This document shows positions 53,365-63,970 of a stretch of DNA of 64,000 nucleotides, one piece after another; position 1 is the stretch's first letter, and the number at the start of each line of letters is the position of its first letter. The position numbers and the translations under genes are program-made. Under the pieces are notes generated by a model. That model was not told where the DNA came from. It did not search any database and saw nothing but the letters and a program-made list of their open reading frames with translations. Origin of the DNA: Ephydatia muelleri (taxonomy: Eukaryota; Porifera; Demospongiae; Spongillida; Spongillidae); assembly GCA_013339895.1 (NCBI GenBank), contig JABACO010000009.1, forward strand, positions 10,123,625 through 10,187,624, given 5' to 3'.

Positions 53365-56300
53365 AGGCACCATAAGTAACCACAGAGTTATCAGGACCAA
53401 TTCTCAACGGACTCCTCTTTATTTGTTTTAACGCATACCTTTGCATCTAGGTATGAGTTGGACTTTGTTTGCCAACCCGTGTCTGTGAAAGTCTCGAAGG
53501 CACTGCTTGGACTCACTCTGGAAGCGCAACTGATCAAGAAAGGCTCTCCCGAGTAAGTCCATTTACTTCCCCCTCCCCCCCCCCCCCCCTCCCTCTGTCA
53601 GGTACGTGGATTAAAACATCAGCAATCTCAACGGTGGTCAAGCACCGTCGTATATCTGTGGGCGCTCCCACTCCCGATCGCACCTATTGTCTAATAATTA
53701 AGAGTTCTCCGGCGAAACGATCTTAAGATGTCGTGTAAACAAATGGCGTTTATTGCAAGGCCGAAGCCGCTGGTCTGGCTATACGGTTTTACCCGAATTA
53801 CTTCTTCCCCTAAAAAGGTTATTTATATAATATAAATCAGGTATGATACTCGCCTCACTACAAACTGATCGAACGGTAGAGCAAAGTATACGGCAGTACG
53901 CGAATAGAACTCAGCGTTTTGACCTGGAGGCCCCTCCCCCTCAGGTTATGACCATTGTGTAATAGTGCTCCAGATGCCAATTGGTATGTAGTATTCCCTC
54001 CACTGGGTCTCGAGTACTTGGTATGTCATACTTCCCTCTCTCCATTACCCTGGGTCTATCATTTTGTTGCCAGTGATGCAGACATGCAAAGCACCTTCAG
54101 CTCTGTGAGCGCAGGAGAGGACCAGGTTATGGCAGTGGATGAGGAGGAGGAAAGTAGCATGCAGTGAGTGATGAGGTCATGATGAGGTCATGCATGTTAC
54201 AGCATTGATTGGTCACATTGTTTTTTCACAGTCCTGTAATCGTTGTCTCCGTGTTACATCACTGTGATGATCATAATGCAGTTAACCATGTAAAAACATC
54301 ATTGATTGGTCCAAATTTCAAGTCACTGTTTCTACTCCATTGAAAAAGCTATTTTCTGTTCAAAATTTTGAATGCACGAAGTGAACAAGTCTGCCCTCTC
54401 AGCTTTAATCAAACGTTCCCCCAACCCTGCAATGCCCACACCACCTCCTCCCTTTCTGTTCTGTCTGGTATTTGGAAGTTTCACATTCACTGGTTACTTG
54501 AGAATATAACATTACTTGGCATTTAATGTAAGACATTACTAATGTCTATGATATCATTGAAATGACATCACATGTTAATTGCAAATGCCAATGTGATGTG
54601 CACTAGAAACTAAAGTACTCTCGCTTCTTTGTAGGCTTGCTCCAATGGAAATGCCATCTCCCGTGAACCAGACCAGTGAGTCGTAGTGGGGCATTTCATG
54701 TCAGCTGCCATCTGATTAGAATTTGTTAGTTAATACTGCACAGTTAGGTTATTAAACCAAGCCACTGATAGAAACTAATTAACCAGTACTATCACTGTCA
54801 AGGTTAATTTTCTGTCTCCTCTCTATGTTGTGTCAGGTGCCATGCCAGTAAGTGGTGTCTTGTCACTAGCTGAACCAGCAGGGAAAAGTGCACCTGCAAT
54901 GAAGGAGGAGGTGGGAGTGAGGAGTGGACCAATGGTGAAGGAGGAGGTGGGAGTGAGGAGTGGACCAATGGTGAAGGAGGAGGTGGGAGTGAGGAGTGGA
55001 CCAATGGTGAAGGAGGAGGTGGGAGTGAGGAGTGGACCAATGGTGAAGGAGGAGGTGGGAGTGAGGAGTGGACCAATGGTGAAGGAGGAGGTGGGAGTGA
55101 GGAGTGGACCAATGGTGAAGGAGGAGGTGGGAGTGAGGAGTGGATCAATGGTGAAGGAGGAGGCGGGAGTGAGGAGTGGACCGATGGTGAAGGAGGAGGT
55201 GGGAGTGAGGGAGTGGATCAATGATGAAGGAGGTACAAGAGATGAAACGAGCTTCAATTGTTTCAACGAAAGAAGACCTGATCATGAAAAAGGATGTGAA
55301 GACAGGTGGCGAAAAAGGTAATTCGATTGCCTCAGTCCAATCGAAGCACCTTTGGTAGCTCTACTGTGCATGGTTTGTAACACCCTTAAAGGGTCACTGT
55401 AAGAGAGATCCGTAGCACCAAATGAAGCGTATTGCAACCAAGAGGCTATGTGACGTGTGTGCAACATGTACTGCTGCTGTCTTACAACACCGGCAGAGCC
55501 TCCTGCCGAGAGCATCGCAAATGCAGCAGAGATGCCCATTGCTAGCTTTTTCAGTGGTACAGAGCTATTGGATTCAACTGGCACTCCAGTGCTGCAGAAG
55601 TTGGTCAAATCTCAGCTGATTGCAGTAAGTGTAACTGGGTGGATAGCTTTATTGTTATGAAATATTAGAAAATGTACGGTGTTGGTGGTGTGTTGCATGC
55701 ATATGTCTGTATGTGTGTGTGGATGTGGTGTGTTTGTACGGGTGTGGTGTGAATCGGAACGAAGAAGTAATCGCGCATTGCATCTCTGTCATCAGCTTTA
55801 CTTTGCCTGTGTGAGATGTCCCCCATGTCAGAGCTTCCTACCCTACCTGACAAAGTGAGTACAGCATAGCTTGTGTGCATTAAGGTGTGACCTGTGCCTG
55901 GTACGTCCTGTTGAACAGGTTTTATGGTCATCTGATGGACCTTGAGAAGCCATTTGAAGTGCTGTACATATTGTGTGACGAGTACGTTAACCTTCAAGCA
56001 GTTATGTGTGTCATGTGACGAGTACATTAACCCTTCAAGTAGTTATGTGTGTCATGTGACGAGTACATTAACCCTTCAAGTAGTTATGTGTGTCATGTGA
56101 CGAGTACGTTAACCCTTCAAGTAGTTATGTGTGTCATGTGACGAGTACGTTAACCCTTCAAGCAGTTATGTGTGTCATGTGACGAGTACGTTAACCCTTC
56201 AAGTAGTTATGTGTGTCACGTGACAAGCATGGTAACTCCTTCAAGCACATATTAACTACGTGATGCTAAGCCCACATATCATGCATCCTACAGTATTAAG

Positions 56301-56714
56301 TGTTGTACACACCGTGTCATCAGTAGTATGTCAGCATTCCTTGGTAGTAGTATAAACACATCATGCTGACCAATAGTTCCTATTGTGTGCAATATGTTGA
56401 GAGTGTATTCATTGGGACCCTACCTACCTAGCTCTGAGTCATACCAGAAGGTGGTTCAGAGTGCGCCCTATCCTGTTGTGAACCACAACCATCCTGCAGC
56501 AGAAGACTTAAGAAGCAGTTCGGGTAAGGGGGTGTGGTGCGAGGGGTGTGGTGGTTGAGGAAGTGTGATGCGAGAGGGGTGTGATGCGAGAGGGGTGTGG
56601 TGTGAGGGTGTGGTGTGAGAGTGTGGTGTGAGGGGTGTGGTGCGAGACGGGTGGCAGAACAGGAGATGGTGAGTAGCCAAGAGGAATGTGCAAATGAATT
56701 TATGTGTTGTTCAC

Positions 56715-56805
<91 letters not shown>

Positions 56806-57805
56806 TGTGCATGTGTGTGGGAGTGTGTGCATGTGTGTGTGTGTGTGTGTGGCAACAGACTGCTGTTTCTACTGCTGGGATGAAGAACGTCAAACCATGT
56901 GCATCATTAGAGTGGTCATATATATAATTGTTTCCGCAAAAAGGGACATAGAGCATATATTATAAATTTCTAGTCCACTAATAGAAATGTAACTCTTCTT
57001 GTGTTGAAATATATGCCTAATTAAAAATTCAGCACCTTACAACTCCATGCTCAGTGCGTAAGAACTAATGTGTAGAGGACATTTCAGACTTCTAGAATAT
57101 CATAAAAATTGAAATCTTGAAAAAACATGGGTTAGATCCCTTTTGGCGGAAATGATCTCATGTACAGCTGATAATTGTCATGGTGAATAGAACACACACT
57201 GTTCAGTTGATAACCCACATCCCTCCCTTCCTCCCCCTCATTCACCCTCCCTCTAACTCCCTGCAAACTCCCTCCCTCCCTCCCTCCCTCCCTCCCTCCC
57301 TCCCTCCCTCCCTCCCTCCCTCCCTCCCTCCCTCCCTCCCTCCCTCCCTCCCTCCCTCCCTCCCTCCCTCCCTCCCTCCCTCCCTCCCTCCCTCCCTCCC
57401 TCCCTCCCTCCCTCCCCTCCCTCCCTCCCTCATTCCCTCCCTCCCTCATTCCCTCCCTCCCTCCCTCATTCCCTCCCTCCCTCATTCCCTCCCTCCCTCC
57501 CTCATTCTCTCCCCCTCCTGCTCTCCAGGGTTGACACTGTTCCTGCTGTTGTCATAGTAACTCCTTCAGGAAAGAGGGTAAGTTATAAGTACCTTGCAGA
57601 CACGCCTCACATTCCTTATCTCTGTGTGAAGGTGGAGATGTCTGCAGTGAAGCTCATCAAAGCAGCCACCGGGAGTGGCTCTGGATCTCTGAAGCTGTTC
57701 AGCCGATGGGCAGAGATAGCTCAGAGTACGTCACCACGAAGCGAGAGTATATCTGATGGAGGTGAGGGTGTGTCGGGTCTGTTGTTCAACAGGGAGAATT
57801 ATGTA

Positions 57806-57836
<31 letters not shown>

Positions 57837-60800
57837 ATGTGTGTGCATGGTGTGCATGGTGTGTGTATATGTGTGTGTGTGTGTACTGTGTAACAGTGTG
57901 AAGTAGGCAGCAAACTGCTACCACAGGTACCACAATCATTCTGGATGATGTAACAGTTGACTCCAGATCACAGCAAAACAGGGCCTCACAGAAGAGCAGC
58001 AGGGAAGTCCCCCAGCAGCCACCACAAGATCTGGAGCTGCAAAGACGTGTAGGTCACTGCTTATAATACTGATGTAATCATGGAGCTATTAATAGTGTAA
58101 TTAGATAGCTGTTAATAGTATCACTGATGTAATCATGGGAGCTATTAATAGTGTAATTAGATAGCTGTTAATAGTATCACTGATGTAATCATGGAGCTAT
58201 TAATTGTAATTAGATAGCTGTTAATAGTATCACTGATGTAATCATGGGAGCTATTAATAGTGTCATTAGATAGCGGTTAATAGTATCACTGATGTAATTT
58301 TGGGGCAGGTGAGGTGCTGGGGCATGCAGAAGACTGAAGTGTGTGCATGATTAACACTGTGTGTGTGTGTGATATGCAGGTGTGTGTGTAGGTGTTATGC
58401 AGGTGTGTGTGTGTGTGTTATGTAGGTTGTGGTGTTATGTAGGTGTGTGTGTTATGTAGGTGTGTGTGTTATGCAGGTGTGTGTGTGTTATGTAGGTGTG
58501 TGTGTTATGTAGGTGTGTGTGTTATGTAGGTGTGGTGTTATGCAGGTGTGTGTGTGTGTTATGTAGGTGTGTGTGTTATGTAGGTGTGTGTAGGTGTTAT
58601 GCAGGTGTGTGTGTGTTATGTAGGTGTGTGTGTTATGTAGGTGTGTGTGTTATGCAGGTGTGTGTGTGTGTTATGCAGGTGTGTGTGAGGTGTGGAATAT
58701 AACTTGAGGTGTGTGATGACTGTTATAGCAAGATACGTACTAGTCTCATAGGGAAACTTGGTTTTGTGCTTTACAAACATACATTATTGACCAAGGAGTA
58801 CAAACTTATTGACCAAGGAGTACAAACATACATTATTGACCAAGGAGTACAAATGCAAATACCGTTACAACTAGCTTTGCATCCTTATCCAGCTGGCTCA
58901 CACGTGAATAAAGTTTAGGTTTTAATTTGGCTGGTCTGATATGATTTCTTTGCGGGAAAGAGCGGGGTAGTTAAATGTCACATAATATCAGTTATTTAGT
59001 GGGTATTTGCCATTAATAACTTATTCTGTGCATAAATTTTAAACGATATGACACTTGTAGAGGTGTATGACGGAGACTAATGTTAAGGCTATGTGCTGTT
59101 TGACCTGTAACCATCAAATAGTTGGCAGCAGCTGAGGCAGAGAATGTTAGGCTACAAAGTGAACTCGAAAGGCTAAGATTAGAGGTTCGTGAACTGACGC
59201 ACAGACTGGAGACATATTCAAGAAAGGTTAGTATGTCTTCTTTATGGTGGTACGCCCAACTCCTTTTCTCACTCTCCAAATTACAAATTGCTATGGACAC
59301 AAAAGGAGCAAGAACTTGCAGGCCATCGAGAGGTAGGTACACCTCTCCAAACCTGTTCTGACTGTCCCTTGTGTCTCTGTCTTGTGTCTCTGTCTTGTAC
59401 TGACTGTCTCTTGTGTCTCTGTCTTGTTCTGACTGTCCCTTGTGTCTCTGTCTTTGTTCTGACTGTCCCTTGTGCCTGATCTTCATGTCTTGTCATTCCC
59501 TGCTTCATCTCATTCTGTCTTCACATCTTAACTCCGTTACTGCTGATCAGATGAGCGGGTGTCTGTATAAGCGAGGCATCAAAGGGCCAACGGCAAGGGT
59601 GTGGAGGAGAAGATACTTCAAGATCGAAAATCATGGCACGAGGATGGTGTACTACAAGAATCCAGGATACACCCTACAACAAGGGTAAGTATGCAGAAAT
59701 ATACTATGTTGTTATGAGGGACTGTAAGATCTAATATTGAAAATGTACTTAAAGCACTGTTGTATTTGTGTCCTTGGAACACTGTGGTTGTGTTATTGTG
59801 TTCTGCAGTCAAGGAGAATTGACTGTCATAATTGATTAATGTTGAATTCATTCCACAAATGCAGAAGAAAAACCACTTCAATAATACAAATTCAAAACTT
59901 TTTGTTTTGAACATTTATGACTTCAATTCAAATATAGTCCTGATCATTACTTGAATTAAGGGACACTCATTTCAAGATAATGTTGTCAGTGGTAATGAAA
60001 AGGGACCTAATACATATATTCAGTACAAGCAATAGAAACTTAATGTTTGTGTTGAAATGTATGGCTAATTAATTATTCAGTGCCGTGACAGATAGTCTGA
60101 TTCTCAGTGTGTAAGAATCGCTCCCATTTCAGAATTTATGAATATATATATTTTTTACAAATGTGTGAGATCCCTTTTGGCTGCAATGATCACAAATGTT
60201 GATGTTTATAGTGGATGCAAAATTGAAGCTGTCATTATAATTTAAAAGTGTGTTAAAGATCAAGCTTTAGGTTTTAGGGTTCTACTGTCCGTTCAATTTT
60301 TAGTGTGGAATCATTAAAAAAAAGCAGTGAAACGCGATTAACAAAATTAGATATAAATGATTTTCCTTGTTTAAGGAATATTCAGTAGCCTTCATTTGAA
60401 ATTGGAATTGTTGTGAAGTTATGATTATCTTAGCTTAGCTTGCTTTCTATTTATGAAGTGTTATTAGTGTATAGGCTATGGGGGGGGGGGGGGAGGTATG
60501 TCCTAGAGGAAAAGAGTGGAGGTGTGTAGATGTAGACATACATAGAAAGTACAGCTTAATGGCAACTGTAGAGGGTGGAGGTGGGGAAGAGGCTTGCTTT
60601 AGCCCTCCTTATGTTCTTATCAATAGGCACATTGAGATAGACAAGATCACAGGTGTCATGGAGGTGAACGGAGCACAGCAAGACAAGAATCATGCCACCT
60701 TCCAGGTCCAGTGTGAGGGAAGGATATACCAACTCCAGGCACAGAGTGAAATAGAGATGAAAAGGTTTGTCTGTGTGATATTGTAAGTGAGGTGTGCAAT

Positions 60801-61172
60801 TGTTCAAGAACAAGGTAACATGATAGGTCTCTGTCATGTGATCAGCAAATTACTGAAAGCAACCATGCTGCTATTGGTTTTGTCTCCAGTGCCTTTGTAT
60901 GATACATTATGTTTATTCATCATAATTAATTGAATGATACATTATGTTTATTCATCATAATTAATTGAATGATACATTATGTTTATTCATCATAATTAAT
61001 TGAATGATACATTATGTTTATTCATCATAATTAATTGAATGATACATTATGTTTATTCATCATAATTAATTGAATGGATTATTATAGTTATGTCATTTCA
61101 TGCTGCGTTACACACAGGTGGCTCAATGCCTTACAGGCTTTGTGTGAAGCAAGGAGATCTGAGGAAGATTAA
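52055..61172 (+). CDS. NT-C2 / thioredoxin-like / coiled-coil / PH multidomain protein
   Basis: Exons: 52055-52167, 52282-52342, 52401-52502, 52697-52750, 52964-53037, 53451-53552, 54074-54163, 54635-54675, 54837-55317, 55497-55624, 55796-55854, 55919-55981, 56432-56523, 57529-57577, 57632-57761, 57927-58048, 59122-59226, 59306-59332, 59551-59684, 60627-60764 and 61118-61172.

Exons 1-6 form an EHBP1-type NT-C2 domain ([74 protein letters not shown]). Exon 7, [14 protein letters not shown], parallels EHBP1 DEDMQSLASLMS.

After a repeat-bearing acidic/basic linker, exons 10-14 give a nucleoredoxin-like thioredoxin fold: [60 protein letters not shown]. Exons 17-18 form a coiled coil, and exons 19-21 a PH domain ([20 protein letters not shown] to [17 protein letters not shown]).

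Frame slips near 55207 and 56508 look like consensus errors. Likely a membrane-associated adaptor; redox activity is untested. Confidence 0.75.
53055..53365. repeat. CA-rich microsatellite, NT-C2 gene intron 5
   Basis: CACACA, CATGCACA and CACTCACG blocks filling most of the intron before exon 6. Confidence 0.9.
53553..54073. other. NT-C2 gene intron 6
   Basis: Contains a C-run near 53575-53590. No exon-like sequence was found. Confidence 0.55.
54164..54634. other. NT-C2 gene intron 7
   Basis: A/T-rich with a GATGAGGTCAT direct repeat at its start. No other feature is seen. Confidence 0.55.
54903..55225 (+). repeat. 36-bp coding minisatellite in the NT-C2/Trx linker (about 9 copies)
   Basis: Tandem 36-bp units encode [12 protein letters not shown] with very few changes (GSM for GPM, EEA for EEV). 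At 55207 one extra G (GTGAGGG) shifts the frame. Removing it in thought continues as [17 protein letters not shown], which fits the upstream phase and the donor at 55318, so the extra G is probably an error. Confidence 0.9.
55960..56230 (+). repeat. 41-42-bp tandem array starting at an exon donor
   Basis: Six to seven copies of GTGTGACGAGTACGTTAACC plus CTTCAAGTAGTTATGTGTGT. The first copy includes the exon 12 end, TGTGACGA with the donor GTACGT at 55982. Every later copy repeats that exon tail and donor-like GTACRTTAA inside the intron. Confidence 0.88.
56721..56850. repeat. (GT)n microsatellite, NT-C2 gene intron 13
   Basis: About 45 GT units followed by GTGCATGTGTGTGGGAG variants. Confidence 0.95.
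56930..57153. mobile_element. MITE-like element, copy 2
   Basis: 224 bp, starting GTTTCCGCAAAAAGGGACAT and ending GATCCCTTTTGGCGGAAAT, imperfect terminal inverted repeats. The interior shares TAATAGAAATGTAAC, TTAAAAATTCAGCACCTTAC, CTCAGTGCGTAAGAA and GGACATTTCAGACTTCTAGA with copy 1. It sits in intron 13 of the NT-C2 gene. Confidence 0.8.
57271..57512. repeat. (CCCT)n polypyrimidine array, NT-C2 gene intron 13
   Basis: More than 30 perfect CCCT units, then CCCTCATT variants, running up to the acceptor of exon 14 at 57529, for which it would be an unusually long pyrimidine tract. Confidence 0.95.
58049..59121. other. NT-C2 gene intron 16 with two tandem arrays
   Basis: 58060-58310 holds four copies of a unit of about 60 bp with ACTGATGTAATCATGGAGCT and TAGATAGCTGTTAATAGTAT. 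58365-58695 is a GTTATGTAGGTGTGTGT array. 58775-58860 holds a short TTGACCAAGGAGTACAAAC repeat. No exon was recognised. Confidence 0.75.
59991..60188. mobile_element. MITE-like element, copy 3 (diverged)
   Basis: Starts GTAATGAAAAGGGACCTAAT and ends GATCCCTTTTGGCTGCAATG. The interior keeps CAAGCAATAGAAACTTAATG and CTCAGTGTGTAAGAATCG. It is in the intron between the two main PH exons of the NT-C2 gene. More diverged than copies 1 and 2. Confidence 0.7.
60480..60495. repeat. Poly-G run
   Basis: About 13-14 consecutive G in the intron before exon 20; its length is unreliable. Confidence 0.8.
60898..61078. repeat. 35-bp tandem repeat in the last intron of the NT-C2 gene
   Basis: Five near-perfect copies of TGATACATTATGTTTATTCA plus TCATAATTAATTGAA. 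Confidence 0.95.
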
Positions 61173-61528
61173 ACATCATGGATTAAATTTGGTGTATTTG
61201 TGTGTCCTTTCATTTATATAACTATTTTTAGCTTCCCATGCAATCCTCATACCCTCTCACAACATGCATACAGAAGTTTTATGTTTATGTTCAAAGCTGC
61301 GTCAAAAGCAAAATTATTATTATTTGAGGGGAAGCAGGGTGCAGCTGGTACTTGGACTGATGTCAACGCCTATCAGCATGGAGGTGGTATATGATACGTA
61401 GGGTTACAGGGTTAAACTGTTTATTCTTTCGCCAAATGGGATATGATGACAGTAAGTGTACAGTTAGAGTGAGCTGGTAGCATGGCCAGTCGGTTTTGCT
61501 GTACCATCCATCTTCAAGTACCATGAGC

Positions 61529-61564
<36 letters not shown>

Positions 61565-61760
61565 TACAAGAGGCCTCCCCACCACCACCACCGCTACTGT
61601 AATCACCGTGGCATCTGGTGATGCGCCATGTGCATTCTATTTCCACAGGTTTCAGTGGGCATTAAAAGGACATTTGCGCCAGCTTACCTTCCAGCTTATG
61701 TGACCAATTGAATTCAGTGACCCAGACACACAGGGGAAAGAGTTACAGTTATTTCCAGTT
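61173..61760. other. Intergenic region with a poly-G tract
   Basis: 3' flank of NT-C2 gene A. It includes an uninterrupted run of about 32 G at 61531-61563, likely an assembly problem or a hard-to-sequence tract, followed by (CCA)n. No gene is supported here. Confidence 0.6.
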
Positions 61761-62086
61761 TGACTCCAGTACACTTGTACTATGGACGAGGTGCAGGTGT
61801 ACACGCATTGGAAGGCCTATGTGTTTGACTCCAGTACACTTGTACTATGGACGAGGTGCAGGTGTACACGCATTGGAAGGCCTATGTGTTTGACTCCAGT
61901 ACACTTGTACTATGGACGAGGTGCAGGTGTACACGCATTGGAAGGCCTATGTGTTTGACTCCAGTACACTTGTACTATGGACGAGGTGCAGGTGTACACG
62001 CATTGGAAGGCCTATGTGTTTGACTCCAGTACACTTGTACTATGGACGAGGTGCAGGTGTACACGCATTGGAAGGCCTATGTGTTT
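61761..62086. repeat. 65-bp tandem repeat, five near-perfect copies
   Basis: Units start at 61761, 61826, 61891, 61956 and 62021. Each contains TGACTCCAGTACACTTGTAC, TATGGACGAGGTGCAGGTGT and ACACGCATTGGAAGGCCTAT. Although 65 is not a multiple of three, at least one + frame stays open across all copies. It ends 290 bp before NT-C2 gene B. Confidence 0.95.
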
Positions 62087-62335
62087 GGGTAATATGTGAG
62101 CTGTTGTGTTCGAATTATTTGTTTGATTTGTGCAAAAACATCAGGAGTCAAAAAAGAAGCGGTGTGCACATAAAAGGATGTTCTGATAGCTCTATGATTG
62201 GACTGCCACTAATATCAGTGGCAATGCAGGTACTCATCGTTCCTCCGGCTTCTACATTACCAGTTAAATATAGGCGAATGCAGAAGGAAGGATGCGCTCA
62301 ACAGTTTTACACCGCGAGCATATGTAGAAACGGCT

Positions 62336-62341
62336 CACGTG
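62336..62341. promoter_or_regulatory. CACGTG E-box upstream of NT-C2 gene B
   Basis: Perfect palindrome within CTCACGTGAG, 38 bp before ATG 62379. Confidence 0.5.
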
Positions 62342-62378
62342 AGCAAACCATACTCATTACTGCAAAGCCAAGCCAGGG

Positions 62379-63643
62379 ATGGCTTTAGCCGCTAAAGTTG
62401 CGCGAAAGGTGAAGCGGGCTGGAAAGACTGCGTATCAGTTTCGCTGCACGTCCACCTTTGAATACATCGAGCTTGACTGCCAAGGAGCGTGGTAAGCCGC
62501 GAGCGACGAGCCCGTCTGTCAATTGCCCTGCTGCTGACCGCTCGTCTCTACCCGTCTCTCCTCACCTGCGCGTGTGTACGTATCGTCGCTTGTGAACAGG
62601 CGGCCGGATGAATTGCGAGTTCTGTGGCAGCGCAATAATAGGAAAGCAAACTCCATTCCCGTACGTGTGCTATAGTCATGCTATACTACACTTGTAATGC
62701 GTTCACATCCATGGCATTGTGATTTGTCACATACACGCCATGTACCACTGTGCCCTATGTATACATAATACATCATTATTGTACACACGGGTGCATGGAT
62801 GCAATGCAGGTGAAATGGGTGTCCACCGAGGACAGAGGACCGAATGGCGCATCGGGAAAAGCGACTTTCGAGATGCAACTGAAAGTGTGTCTGATCGTCA
62901 CGCTCTATCGGGTAAGCCACACTGCATGTACATGTGTCATATATGTCAGCGACAACCTTTACACAAATATCCGCTATCCAGCCCTTGAGCAGGAAGCTTA
63001 GTTGGGTTACGTAGAGTACTATCTGAAGATAACAATAAACATAGCAGTCAGAGAGAATCATAGATGACTATCCTCTTGCAGTGCAAGCATCTTTGCCTTA
63101 TACGCAATTGACCGCTTTAATAGCATTCATTACGTTCACACGAGTGGGGGATTATACGCGCATCGTCTCATTGTTATCGCGTGCTGTAGCTTATAGAGTC
63201 ACTTGCTCTTCCCCCACATGTTTACTTTAATTTCAATGTTTACGTGAGCACGCCCCCTCTCCACCCAGGACGCAAAGCAGGTTGACTTTGAACCAAAGGA
63301 GTACAAGTACATTATCGAGAGTGTAAGTTAACATAACAGTTGATTTTGATCGGTTGTTGTTTGAGGATAACGATAACATTGCCACATGTGATTTTAAAAA
63401 TCTAATATGTGTGCACTGAAAGTGTGTATATGCATGTGTGTTTATCAGCATATTTGTGAGATGTTCTAAATTTTCTCTGCTGTTGTGTAACTTAATTTAA
63501 ATTCTGAAGTCTGTTTAAAATTAATTTTATTTATAATTATAACTATAATTATTTGTGTTCTAGATTGGATCCAAAGGGGTTAAACAACTGGCTTCTTTTA
63601 CTTGCAACATTGCAGAATATGTTGCAGTACCAGATTCTACAAG
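62379..63643 (+). CDS. EHBP1-like NT-C2 protein, tandem paralogue B (3' end outside window)
   Basis: Five exons, 62379-62491, 62600-62660, 62810-62911, 63269-63322 and 63564-63643, with the same phases as gene A. Exons 1-4 have identical lengths (113, 61, 102 and 54 bp); exon 5 is six bases longer. The protein matches gene A closely: [64 protein letters not shown] and [14 protein letters not shown]. The final exon opens a new codon through AG/GTAATC, so more exons must follow beyond 64000. Whether B also has the thioredoxin-like and PH parts cannot be seen here. Introns are unrelated in sequence to those of A, so the duplication is not very recent. Confidence 0.9.
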
Positions 63644-63970
63644 GTAATCACGTGATTTAATAAAGCCATCACATGGATTTGTAATCCTGCCCCTGTGTAA
63701 TGGGCCCATAGCAACACGATTTAATGTCTTCATGAAGGGATACTGAAGACTAAACGAGTGCACATGGTCGGCAAGCTTTTAGCTCACTAGATCATGCAAG
63801 GATAATTATTCATAAGTGCTATTAATTCGTAACATATTTTCAGACAAAACATTCATGAAAGTATTTGTGTGATAACGAGAAAACATTTAAATTCAAACAA
63901 ATATTCTGTTTGCTTTGAAGGTACTCAGTATGAAGATAAATGACAAAAATAATAATTGCTAATTGGGATT
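63644..63970. other. Intron of NT-C2 gene B
   Basis: A/T-rich sequence after the donor at 63644. No further exon was recognised before the MITE-like end. Confidence 0.5.

Noticed and set aside
61363..61646. Poly-Pro minus-strand open frames
   Set aside because: Created by the poly-G run at 61531-61563, whose length is unreliable.
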